In this document: piece after piece, positions 1 through 7,150 of the stretch
How the letters are laid out: each line of letters starts with the position of its first letter
Position numbering within the stretch: position 1 is the stretch's first letter
Assembly (NCBI RefSeq): GCF_000230555.1
Contig: NC_016078.1
Span: 2,046,001 to 2,110,000, forward strand
Length of the DNA: 64,000 nt
Direction: 5' to 3'
DNA from: Pelagibacterium halotolerans B2
Lineage (GTDB): Bacteria; Pseudomonadota; Alphaproteobacteria; Rhizobiales; Devosiaceae
Program-made: the position numbers and the translations under genes
Notes under the pieces: generated by a model
Database searches by the model: none
Told to the model about the DNA's origin: nothing
The model's input: the letters and a program-made list of their open reading frames with translations, nothing else

Positions 1-651
1 GGCATCGCTTTGCGGATCGTAAATCTCTACGGTATCGAGATTGAATGCCGGATCGCCATCGACCCGGCCGCCAATGGCAAGAATTTCGCCGGCAATCGCG
101 ACGATGCCGAGATGATCGCGTGGCGTCGGCATCGGCGCTGCGGTTTCCCAGGTATCGGCCTGTGGGTCGTAGATCATGTGAGCGTCGGTATTGACGGCGC
201 CCGACAGTGAGCCGCCGACGACATGAATATTGCCGTCAACCACGGCAGCACCGCCAGCGGCCAGGGGCGAGGGCATGGGCGCCGCCTCGCTCCAATCCAT
301 CGTTTCCCCATCGAGAACCCAGACTGAATCGCTCGCTTCCCAGCCATTGATGTAGCCACCGAAGACATAGACATTGCCGCCAAGCGCGGCGGCCACGGGG
401 TGATGCACCGGATAGGGGAAGTCGGGGCCAACGCTCCAGCGCCGGGCATCGAGATCGTAGATCAACACCTCGGTGGCCCCTACATAATCGCCGATCAGGT
501 AGGCCCGGGAGCCATCCTGCACCACGGCCATTTCCGAGCGCGGTTGAGGCCCCTCGACACCATTTTGCCATTGCCCGGGTTCGTGCCCGTTGGCGGCCCA
601 GGCAAACAGGGCGAAAACCACCATGATGGCGCAGCGCAGTCCGGTCGGCAT
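1..651 (-). CDS. Kelch-repeat secreted protein (partial, cut by window start)
   Basis: The minus frame is open from an ATG at 651 to the window edge, 217 codons without a stop. It has a good ribosome site (AAGGAGG, about 7 nt upstream) and a hydrophobic N-terminus (CAIMVVFALFAWAANG) that looks like a signal peptide. Repeating units of about 45–50 residues follow, each with a glycine pair after a hydrophobic strand and a later W (VYVFGGYINGW, IHVVGGS, ILAIGGRVDG with DTWETAAPMPTPR between). That is the Kelch beta-propeller pattern. At least three to four blades are visible and the C-terminus is missing. It starts 17 nt after the IclR gene and is probably cotranscribed with it. The ligand or function is unknown. 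Confidence 0.75.
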   Translation of the reverse strand, partial: MPTGLRCAIMVVFALFAWAANGHEPGQWQNGVEGPQPRSEMAVVQDGSRAYLIGDYVGATEVLIYDLDARRWSVGPDFPYPVHHPVAAALGGNVYVFGGYINGWEASDSVWVLDGETMDWSEAAPMPSPLAAGGAAVVDGNIHVVGGSLSGAVNTDAHMIYDPQADTWETAAPMPTPRDHLGIVAIAGEILAIGGRVDGDPAFNLDTVEIYDPQSDA

Positions 652-668
652 CGCCGTTCCTCCTTGTC

Positions 669-1442
669 CTATCCGCCCAAAGCCTCCGCTATGCGTGGAG
701 CGACCTCCTGCATGCGCGGCGCCAGGTCCAGCACCCCCTCTTCCTCGCCGATCACCCGGCGCAGAACCATGATGACCAGGGCTCCATACAGCCGCGTCCT
801 GCCCTTGACGGGAACGCTCATCCCCCAGATATCGCCGCCGAATGTATGGGCCATATAGTTGTTGTCGGCCACCGCATATCCCTTCTTGCGGATATCGGCG
901 ATCAGTTCCCTGATCTTGGCCGGCTTGTTGGCAAGGGCGTTCCAGCCTGTGGGGTCGCGGCGCAGCAAATCGAGCAGCGCTTCGCGCTCCTTGTCATCCA
1001 TATAAGCCAGATAGGCCCGGCCCAGCGACGTCGTCAACATCGGTGGACGATGGTTGGGCTGGCGGGTGACCATCATGCCGCGCCAATCATGGGTCGTATC
1101 GGCGATGATCATGGCATCGCGGTCGAAAATCCCGAAACTGGCGGGCCATTTGAGAATCTCCCGGCTCTCGCTGAGAACCGGACTGGCCAGCCTTCCCATC
1201 TCGCGCACGGCCGAATACCCGCCGGAGAGGAGAATGGTCTTTCCCGTCACCCGCCAATGAGCGCCATCGCACCGGGTCACGTAGCCTTCCTGTTCGAGCG
1301 TTTCGAGCATGCGCACGATAGTCGCCTTGTCGAGCCCGGACTTGGCATGAAGGCTCCCCACCGTAGCCTCCTGCTCCTCGTTGACATACCGCAATATGGA
1401 AAGGCCCCGACTCAGCGCCTCAACCTTCTTGTACGAAACCAT
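669..1442 (-). CDS. IclR-family transcriptional regulator
   Basis: The product is about 257 aa. The N-terminal winged helix-turn-helix begins ALSRGLSILRYVNEE and includes a recognition region around SGLDKATIVRMLETLEQEGYV. The C-terminal IclR effector domain contains TTSLGRAYLAYM and a late GALVIMVL strand. An ATG at 1463 would add seven residues; the ATG at 1442 has a better upstream purine stretch (GAGGGGAAGG) and gives the usual start just before the HTH. The gene is divergent from the PQQ-dehydrogenase run and shares a roughly 380-bp intergenic region containing palindromes. By position it is the likely regulator of that run, but the effector is unknown. Confidence 0.85.
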   Translation of the reverse strand: MVSYKKVEALSRGLSILRYVNEEQEATVGSLHAKSGLDKATIVRMLETLEQEGYVTRCDGAHWRVTGKTILLSGGYSAVREMGRLASPVLSESREILKWPASFGIFDRDAMIIADTTHDWRGMMVTRQPNHRPPMLTTSLGRAYLAYMDDKEREALLDLLRRDPTGWNALANKPAKIRELIADIRKKGYAVADNNYMAHTFGGDIWGMSVPVKGRTRLYGALVIMVLRRVIGEEEGVLDLAPRMQEVAPRIAEALGG

Positions 1443-1472
1443 GCCTTCCCCTCGTGGCCCCACACCCTTCCC

Positions 1473-1520
1473 GGATTAGTAATACAGTATAATGCATGTA
1501 ACTAGACTTTCGTCTAATCC
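1473..1520. promoter_or_regulatory. Nested inverted repeats, candidate IclR operator
   Basis: GGATTAG (1473–1479) is mirrored by CTAATCC (1514–1520). Inside the right side lies a tighter palindrome, TAGAC-tttc-GTCTA (1503–1516). The site lies 31 bp upstream of the IclR start, suited to autoregulation. No binding data exist here; the assignment rests on position and symmetry only. Confidence 0.35.
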
Positions 1521-1654
1521 TCGATTGTACGGCGCTGCAAATGATCCTGGCCACAGGGTCGGCATGCGCGTTTTAGGGCCAAATTTTGGGCAATTCAGAC
1601 CGGACACGCATATTCTTTCCGGTGAACCGTCCGAAATCGAAATAACTTTGCGCA

Positions 1655-1672
1655 GCAATACTGACATATCAG
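1655..1672. promoter_or_regulatory. Near-palindromic box shared with the csp upstream region
   Basis: GCAATACTGACATATCAG occurs here. GCAATACTGACATGTCAG occurs at 62730–62747 upstream of the cold-shock gene, a 17/18 match. The inner part is a palindrome (CTGACAT-R-TCAG). It sits in the promoter region of the PQQ run. Function is not known; a shared regulator box is one reading. Confidence 0.3.
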
Positions 1673-1702
1673 CTTGACTCGGCGCGGAACTAAGGCGCAA
1701 TT

Positions 1703-1723
1703 TTGTGAAATGGCGTTTCACAA
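1703..1723. promoter_or_regulatory. Perfect 8+8 palindrome, candidate operator of the PQQ run
   Basis: TTGTGAAA (1703–1710), a 5-nt spacer TGGCG, then TTTCACAA (1716–1723): both 8-nt arms match perfectly. It lies about 100 bp upstream of the cytochrome start, in the region shared with the divergent IclR gene. Size and spacing suit a dimeric winged-helix regulator. That IclR binds it is inference. Confidence 0.45.
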
Positions 1724-1825
1724 TGCGACGCCTCGTCGCCCGGCAAATTGCCACAACGGGTGAGCGCAGCCGACAGATCGGAAAACCGGCGGTCGGCAAA
1801 ACGAGGAGGAATTCCAGTTCTGAAG

Positions 1826-2283
1826 ATGAAGGATTTGAGTATGTGGAAACCCACCGGGCTGGGTCCCGTTGGCCGGACGGCGCTTGCCGCTGCCGCCATA
1901 GCCGTCTTTGCCGCGACGTCGGCATTTGCGTTCGACAATTCGACGGTGTTTACACCGAGGAGCAGGCCGATCGCGGCATGGGCTTTTTTGGCACCGATTG
2001 CGCAACCTGCCATTCAAACACGGCGCGTGGCTCGTCCGCAGCTCCCGGCCTGATCGGCTATGCGCTGGACAGCAAGTACGCCGATCAGCCGCTCTACACC
2101 TATTTCGACTACATGCGCTCCAACATGCCTCCGGGCAATGCCGGCTGGTTCACCGACCAGGAATACGCTGACATCGTCGCCTACCTGCTTGAACTGCATG
2201 GCGCCCCGGCGGGCGACGCCGAACTCGAAGGCACCGAAGAGGCGCTTTCGGCCATCATGATCGTACCGACGCCCGAGGGCTAG
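1826..2283 (+). CDS. Periplasmic c-type cytochrome, apparent -1 frameshift
   Basis: This is the probable electron acceptor for the PQQ dehydrogenase downstream. The signal peptide lies in the frame of the ATG at 1826: a [17 protein letters not shown] core ending ATSAFA. The mature domain lies in the frame one base back: YTEEQADRG, the haem motif CATCH, and a later NMPPG that could supply the distal Met ligand. The two frames join around 1935–1951, so one base appears to be missing relative to a functional ancestor. A GAGGAGG element at 1803 precedes the start by 16 nt. Either the gene is broken, the sequence has an indel error, or recoding occurs. The frame of the mature part alone has no secretion signal. 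Confidence 0.7.
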
Positions 2284-2306
2284 GATCACGATGGGTAACG
2301 ACCTGT

Positions 2307-2329
2307 GGAAAGCCGGAGACCGGCTTTCC
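2307..2329 (+). promoter_or_regulatory. Intergenic hairpin between cytochrome and dehydrogenase genes
   Basis: GGAAAGCCGG, loop AGA, CCGGCTTTCC: a perfect 10-bp stem in the 86-bp gap, without a following T run. It is more likely an mRNA-stabilising or partial attenuating structure than a full terminator. Confidence 0.5.
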
Positions 2330-2369
2330 CGACTGCCAAACAACAAACTCGTATCTTAAGGGAAAGGGA

Positions 2370-4136
2370 GTGAGGCAATTGTCTTCCAAACTGTTGAAAA
2401 TGGTCCTTGCGGGGACCACCGCTTTCGGGCTGCTCGCCGTACCGGCGTTCGCCCAGACCGCGATCAGCGATCTGGCGCCGGTGACCGACGAAATGCTTGC
2501 GAATCCCGATGACGGCGACTGGCTCGCCTATGGTCGCGCTGTCGACAACTATCGGTTCAGCCCGCTCGACCAGATCAATACCGACAATGTCGATCAGCTT
2601 CAGATGGTCTGGGCCCGCGGCCTGGAAACCGGCCCGATGCAGACCTCGCCGATCGTTTACGATGGCGTCATGTTCATCGCCAACCCCGGCGACACCATCC
2701 AGGCTCTGGACGCTGTAACCGGCGATCTGATCTGGCAGTACCGCCGCCGCCTGCCCGATACCAACACCCTGCATTCGCTCGGTGACCGCAAGCGTGGCAT
2801 CTCGATCTATGGCGACCACCTCTACTTCATGAGCTGGGACAACTTCCTTGTCGCCCTCGACATGAAGACCGGCCAGTTGGCCTGGGAAGTCGACCGTGGC
2901 CAGGGCACCGACCTTGTGTCCAACACCTCCGGCCCGATCGTGGCAAATGGCGTGATCGTCGCCGGCTCGACCTGCCAGTATTCTGCCTTCGGGTGCTTCA
3001 TCTCCGGCCATGACGCCGAAACCGGTGAAGAACTCTGGCGCAACACCTTCATCCCACAGCCGGGTGAAGAGGGTGACGAAACCTGGGGCAATGACTACGA
3101 ATCGCGCTGGATGACCGGCGTTTGGGGCCAGATCACCTATGATCCCGAACTCGACCTCGTCTTCTACGGCTCGAGCGCTGTGGGCCCGGCTTCCGAAGTC
3201 CAGCGTGGCACTCCGGGCGGAACGCTCTACGGCACCAACACCCGCTTTGCGGTCGACCCGCAGACCGGCGAGATCGCCTGGCGTCACCAGACCCTGCCCC
3301 GCGATAACTGGGACCAGGAATGCACGTTCGAAATGATCGTCGCCGATACCGACGTGAACCCGAGCGATTCCATGGATGGCCTGCGCGCCATCGGTGCGAG
3401 CGCTTCGGGCGAAGGCCGCCGCGTGCTGACCGGCGTGCCGTGCAAGACCGGTACGATGTGGCAGTTCGATGCCGAGACCGGTGAATTCCTCTGGGCTCGT
3501 GACACCGCCTATACCAACATGATCGAAAGCATCGACGAAACCGGTCTCGTGACCGTCAACGAAGATGTCATCCTCGATGAGATTGGCGTTCCGGTGGAGC
3601 ACTGCCCGGCCTATCTCGGTGGCCGCGATTGGCCGCCCTCCGCGTTCAATCCGAACACGGGCATCTACTACATCCCGCTCAACAACACGTGCCAGATTTC
3701 CACGCCACGTGACAACGAGCCGACAGCCCTTGACGTGTACAACACCGATTCCTCGTACACGCTGCCGCCCGAAGAGACCAATGTTGGCCGTATCGACGCC
3801 ATCGACATCTCGACCGGCGAAACCGTCTGGAGCTGGGAACAGCCCGCTGCACAGTACTCGCCGGTCATGACGACTGCCGGCAATCTGCTGTTCACCGGTG
3901 GCGGCGATCGCTATCTCAAGGCTTTCAACGCCGAAACCGGCGATATGCTGTGGCGCTCGCGCCTCGCATCGGATGCTTCGGGCCATGCGATCACCTATGA
4001 GGTCGATGGCCGTCAGTACGTCGCGATCCCGGCAGGTCCTGCCGGCTTCTCGTCGGCTCTGATGATCGCCGAAGGCAATGTCGACCAGGGTGGCAGCAAT
4101 TCCGCAGTCTATGTCTTCGCTCTGCCTGAAGAGTAA
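2370..4136 (+). CDS. PQQ-dependent dehydrogenase, sorbose/sorbosone (DepA-like) class
   Basis: A 588-aa periplasmic quinoprotein with a GTG start at 2370 and a signal peptide ending near residue 28 (AVPAFAQ). PQQ beta-propeller blades repeat as ALDxxTGxxxW ([48 protein letters not shown]). Segments such as [39 protein letters not shown] and [12 protein letters not shown] match what I remember of Ketogulonicigenium L-sorbose/sorbosone dehydrogenase, a class that also includes Devosia enzymes oxidising deoxynivalenol. It does not match MxaF/XoxF methanol dehydrogenase well: the vicinal Cys pair is absent and metal-site residues differ. The substrate is probably a sugar, polyol or secondary alcohol. 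Electrons would pass to the cytochrome encoded upstream. Confidence 0.85.
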   Translation: MRQLSSKLLKMVLAGTTAFGLLAVPAFAQTAISDLAPVTDEMLANPDDGDWLAYGRAVDNYRFSPLDQINTDNVDQLQMVWARGLETGPMQTSPIVYDGVMFIANPGDTIQALDAVTGDLIWQYRRRLPDTNTLHSLGDRKRGISIYGDHLYFMSWDNFLVALDMKTGQLAWEVDRGQGTDLVSNTSGPIVANGVIVAGSTCQYSAFGCFISGHDAETGEELWRNTFIPQPGEEGDETWGNDYESRWMTGVWGQITYDPELDLVFYGSSAVGPASEVQRGTPGGTLYGTNTRFAVDPQTGEIAWRHQTLPRDNWDQECTFEMIVADTDVNPSDSMDGLRAIGASASGEGRRVLTGVPCKTGTMWQFDAETGEFLWARDTAYTNMIESIDETGLVTVNEDVILDEIGVPVEHCPAYLGGRDWPPSAFNPNTGIYYIPLNNTCQISTPRDNEPTALDVYNTDSSYTLPPEETNVGRIDAIDISTGETVWSWEQPAAQYSPVMTTAGNLLFTGGGDRYLKAFNAETGDMLWRSRLASDASGHAITYEVDGRQYVAIPAGPAGFSSALMIAEGNVDQGGSNSAVYVFALPEE

Positions 4137-4153
4137 GGCCTGATCGTCAAACC

Positions 4154-4190
4154 GGGGTTCAGCGGTTCGCCGCTGGACCCCTTCTTGTCT
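4154..4190 (+). terminator. Strong stem-loop with UUCG loop after the PQQ dehydrogenase
   Basis: GGGGTTCAGCGG, tetraloop TTCG, CCGCTGGACCCC form a 12-bp stem with one G·U pair, followed by a T-rich tail (TTCTTGTCTTT). It lies 18 nt after the dehydrogenase stop. Because the next gene continues on the same strand 31 nt later, it probably reduces, rather than abolishes, expression of the downstream genes. Confidence 0.75.
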
Positions 4191-4220
4191 TTACATGCCG
4201 GGTACTGTCGGGGAGGATAG

Positions 4221-5081
4221 ATGCAGCGCTTGAGCAAGACGTCCCGGATTGGGCTAGCCGGCATCGCCGCAACCCTTTTCGCCGGATCGGCATTCGCCCA
4301 GTCCTTCGATATCGTTCCGCGCGATCTCTACACCGAACGCATGCGCCAGGAAGGCAGCAAGCTCGTTTTCTGCATCAATCCCGAAGGTGTTCTGGCCGCA
4401 TTCGAGCGTGACCTGGCGCAAGCCATAGGACAAAGCCTTCTGGCAGAGGTGGAATTTTATGAAGTCGGCGCCCGCGACTGGCCCACACGCCCGCTGCCGC
4501 TCGACTACCGCATCGTGCTGACCGAACAGCAGATGTTCATTATGCTGGCCCAGGAATGCGACGGCTTCATGGGGTTCCTTCTTTCGGCGAGCAATCCGGA
4601 CTGGATGACCATCAGCCAACCCTATCTCAGCGCCCAGACGGTTCTGGTGACCCGCTCGGAATCGGCGGCACTGGCCGATATCCCCTTCGGCGAGACCATA
4701 GGCGTGCGCATGATGGCGGCGGGCGATAACCGCCTGATCCAGTATCTGGGCGCACAGGCCGAAGAGAGCACCTGGCGCCGCACGCCCTACCCCGACAACG
4801 AACTGATGCTCGAGCGGCTTATCGATGGTACGATCAGCGCCGGCATGATCTGGGAGTACGGACTGTTCGGTGCCACGGGGGGCGATCCGCAAGCAGCCGG
4901 GTTCAGCTATTCCTACGACCTGCCCTTTCCAGTGGACCCGATTGAAATCGGCATAGCCACGCGGGCCGAAGATACATATCTCAACACTGTGTTGTCCGAA
5001 GCCATCGATGCGCTTGAGGCCGACGGTACAATCGAGATGCTGTTGGCCGAGAACGGGCTGACCGACGCGAACGGCAATTGA
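4221..5081 (+). CDS. Quinoprotein-associated periplasmic solute-binding protein (MxaJ/XoxJ-like)
   Basis: 286 aa. The signal peptide ends GSAFAQ around residue 27. The family-3 solute-binding fold begins LVFCINPEGVLAAFERDLAQAIG, where a free binding protein would have PxxPF. A QECDGFMGFLLSASNPDW segment and FGETIGVRMMAAGDN follow. Proteins of this type sit beside methanol and alcohol quinoprotein genes (MxaJ, XoxJ) and are thought to help dehydrogenase maturation or cytochrome docking rather than transport. It follows the dehydrogenase terminator directly and opens the downstream part of the run, with an ATG start 5 nt after GGGGAGGAT. The role here is inferred from context. Confidence 0.7.
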   Translation: MQRLSKTSRIGLAGIAATLFAGSAFAQSFDIVPRDLYTERMRQEGSKLVFCINPEGVLAAFERDLAQAIGQSLLAEVEFYEVGARDWPTRPLPLDYRIVLTEQQMFIMLAQECDGFMGFLLSASNPDWMTISQPYLSAQTVLVTRSESAALADIPFGETIGVRMMAAGDNRLIQYLGAQAEESTWRRTPYPDNELMLERLIDGTISAGMIWEYGLFGATGGDPQAAGFSYSYDLPFPVDPIEIGIATRAEDTYLNTVLSEAIDALEADGTIEMLLAENGLTDANGN

Positions 5082-5131
5082 GAGATGACGGTTCCGGGGT
5101 TCATGCATGACGTCGCCGCGAAGGCTTGCCG

Positions 5132-5740
5132 ATGTTCGATCTGAGCTTTCTGCAGCTTTTGACACGGGCCATCGCCACAATCGTGGTTCTGACCCTGATG
5201 GGCTTTTCCGTAGCGGGTTTCGCACGGCTTCTGGGCGATCGGGGGCCCGCCTATGACGGCAAGCTGACCCTCAATCCCTTCGTGCATGTCGACATATTCG
5301 GGCTCCTGTCGGGCATGGTGGCACGCACAGGATGGATAAGGCCCGTTGCGGTCGATCCGGCCGGTGGCCGGTTGGGACGCGCCACCCCTGTCGTTGTCGC
5401 GCTCCTGACCATGGCAGCGATCTTCCTGTTCGGCCGTCTCGTACTGCTCGCCCTGCCCTGGGTGGCGACCTCCTGGCCAACCAGCAGCGCGGCCTTTACC
5501 GATGCGACCATACGGATGATGGCCGACGTCGCCGGGTGGACGCTGGCCCTCAACATCATCCCCATACCGCCGTTTCTTGGTGGCTATCTGCTTTTGGCAC
5601 TGGCGCCTGGGGCATATCAATGGCTGGTCAGGCGGCATCTCTATGTGTCGATTGTCCTGACCGTTCTGGCCGTCCTCACCTATCGCAGCCTTCCGGCAAC
5701 GTTCTTCGGTGATCTGGCCCGCCTGCTTGGCGCACGGTGA
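5132..5740 (+). CDS. M50 (site-2 protease)-like membrane protein lacking the active site
   Basis: A 202-aa polytopic membrane protein. The ATG at 5132 has a GAAGG element 8 nt upstream; a TTG six nt earlier is possible. The region KLTLNPFVHVDIFGLLSGM then GWIRPVAVDP is the conserved NPxxHxD…GWxxPVPV core of compact M50 peptidases. The late NIIPIPPFLGG corresponds to NxxPxPxLDG. The HExxH helix is replaced by GFSVAGFARLLGD and the late metal-ligand Asp is Leu, so it should not be a protease. It lies between the MxaJ-like and vWA-associated genes. A scaffold or assembly role is possible; the family assignment is by eye. Confidence 0.6.
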   Translation: MFDLSFLQLLTRAIATIVVLTLMGFSVAGFARLLGDRGPAYDGKLTLNPFVHVDIFGLLSGMVARTGWIRPVAVDPAGGRLGRATPVVVALLTMAAIFLFGRLVLLALPWVATSWPTSSAAFTDATIRMMADVAGWTLALNIIPIPPFLGGYLLLALAPGAYQWLVRRHLYVSIVLTVLAVLTYRSLPATFFGDLARLLGAR

Positions 5741-5743
5741 CCC

Positions 5744-7150
5744 ATGGCCGAAATCGCCCTGACAGATCCGATACTTTCGCCCCTGCACCGCGTCATCGCC
5801 CGGCGCCGGGCCCGAACGCTCGCGCGGATCGCCGTCTCCCTCGCTTTGTCAGTGACCGTCGCATTGCTGGTCGTCATCGCTCTCGACCGCTTCGGGCGGG
5901 TATCGATCGATGCCCCGCCGGTCCTGCTCGCCGTTGGGCTGGCGACCTTGCTGACGGCGGGATGTGTTGCCTGGATGCGGCGCAGGACGGCGGTCGAGGA
6001 GGCATTTTTCATCGACAAGGCGAGCGGGCTCGATGAGGCCTATGGCACCGCTGTCGAGCTGGTCCAGAATCCGGGATCACTGAACAGGCCGGTGCCGGCC
6101 GAGCTGGTCGGATCGGTCCGCAACCGCCTCGACGGCCTTGCCCCCTCGCGGCTGGTAAAGCTCATGACTCCGGGCTTTGCCCTCGCTCTTGTCCTGACGG
6201 CGGCGACCGGGGTCGCGGCCTGGTGGCTGTTCCAGATACCCGCAGCGACGACTCCCCAGCCTGCTGTGGAGGCCCAATCCGAAGGCCTGCCCGCAGACAG
6301 CGAGACAATCTCGACTATCGCCGAGATACTGGCCGAGGATGCACAGGCGCGCGACGATCTGCTGCTCGGCGCCGTTGCCAGGACGCTGGCGGAACGGGCG
6401 CAGACCGCCGGTGCCGAGGGCCTTTCTGACGCGCTGGCCCGCGAGATCAATGACCTTCTCGATCAGGCGGCGGCGACCTATGGGGAGAACCCACCGGCCT
6501 GGCTCGGCGATAGCGAGGGAACGCGGCTCAATGAACTCGAGGCCGGTCTTGAAGCCATGCGCAACGCAACGGCACCTTCGCCCGCCCAGCCACTGGAGCC
6601 ACCACAAGGGCGCGGCGATGCCGTACAGGCAACGCCCGAGGGTCCCGGCATGTATGAAGCGCGGCCCGAACTTGCCGAGCAATACGCCAATCGGTCCGAT
6701 GACGAGCGGCTGGCCGATGCGGAAATCGTCTCCAATGGCGAACCACCGACCGATCTTGGCGGCGGTTCGTCCGGAGAAGGACCGCAATTGATGGAACCCC
6801 AGCAACTTCAATCCATCGGCAGCATTCCCGTCGGGGCTGCGCTGGAATCGGGTCGCGGCCTCTCAAACGCGGCCGGTTTGGGTGAACAGGACATGCAGGC
6901 CGACGACGCCTTTGCGCAACTGGGTGCCGAGCCGGGCGAAGATTTGGTGGTGAGCGCCGAGCCGCAATCGGGCGGAAGCCGGATCCGTATCGAGATCGTC
7001 CCGCAGGCGGCCGAAGACGGCGGAGCAAGCGCCGCCAACGCAATCGGCGGTCAAACGGGATCGGGGTCCTCCGAGCCCGTGGCGCGCGATTTCATCCCGC
7101 TCTCCGCCCGCGACATCACGGCCCGTTATTTCGAGCGCCCGGCTCAATGA
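5744..7150 (+). CDS. Unknown membrane protein of the MoxR/vWA assembly cluster
   Basis: 468 aa. Two N-terminal membrane segments (around residues 27–48 and 57–78) are followed by a short soluble stretch (VEEAFFIDKASGLDEAYGTAVELV). A third membrane segment lies at about 145–167, and then a long, probably periplasmic region rich in Ala, Glu, Pro and Gly. The part around 190–265 (AEILAEDAQARDDLLLGAVARTLAERAQ) is likely helical or coiled-coil. The gene starts 3 nt after the M50-like stop and its stop overlaps the next start by 4 nt (ATGA). Genes in this position in MoxR operons often encode DUF4175-like or uncharacterised proteins. I do not recognise a catalytic motif. Confidence 0.65.
   Translation: MAEIALTDPILSPLHRVIARRRARTLARIAVSLALSVTVALLVVIALDRFGRVSIDAPPVLLAVGLATLLTAGCVAWMRRRTAVEEAFFIDKASGLDEAYGTAVELVQNPGSLNRPVPAELVGSVRNRLDGLAPSRLVKLMTPGFALALVLTAATGVAAWWLFQIPAATTPQPAVEAQSEGLPADSETISTIAEILAEDAQARDDLLLGAVARTLAERAQTAGAEGLSDALAREINDLLDQAAATYGENPPAWLGDSEGTRLNELEAGLEAMRNATAPSPAQPLEPPQGRGDAVQATPEGPGMYEARPELAEQYANRSDDERLADAEIVSNGEPPTDLGGGSSGEGPQLMEPQQLQSIGSIPVGAALESGRGLSNAAGLGEQDMQADDAFAQLGAEPGEDLVVSAEPQSGGSRIRIEIVPQAAEDGGASAANAIGGQTGSGSSEPVARDFIPLSARDITARYFERPAQ

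Noticed and set aside
1705..2283. The 192-codon frame from 1705 as an intact cytochrome gene
   Set aside because: Its first 80 residues are basic and not a signal peptide; the real signal peptide lies in the next frame, so a frameshift explains the region better.
2286..3986. 566-codon minus-strand open frame opposite the PQQ dehydrogenase
   Set aside because: It is the antisense shadow of a strongly conserved, codon-biased gene; the translation has no family features.
2370..4136. Calling the PQQ enzyme a methanol dehydrogenase (MxaF/XoxF) because of the MoxR and MxaJ-like neighbours
   Set aside because: The vicinal Cys pair and metal-site pattern are missing, and the sequence resembles sorbose/sorbosone dehydrogenase far more closely.
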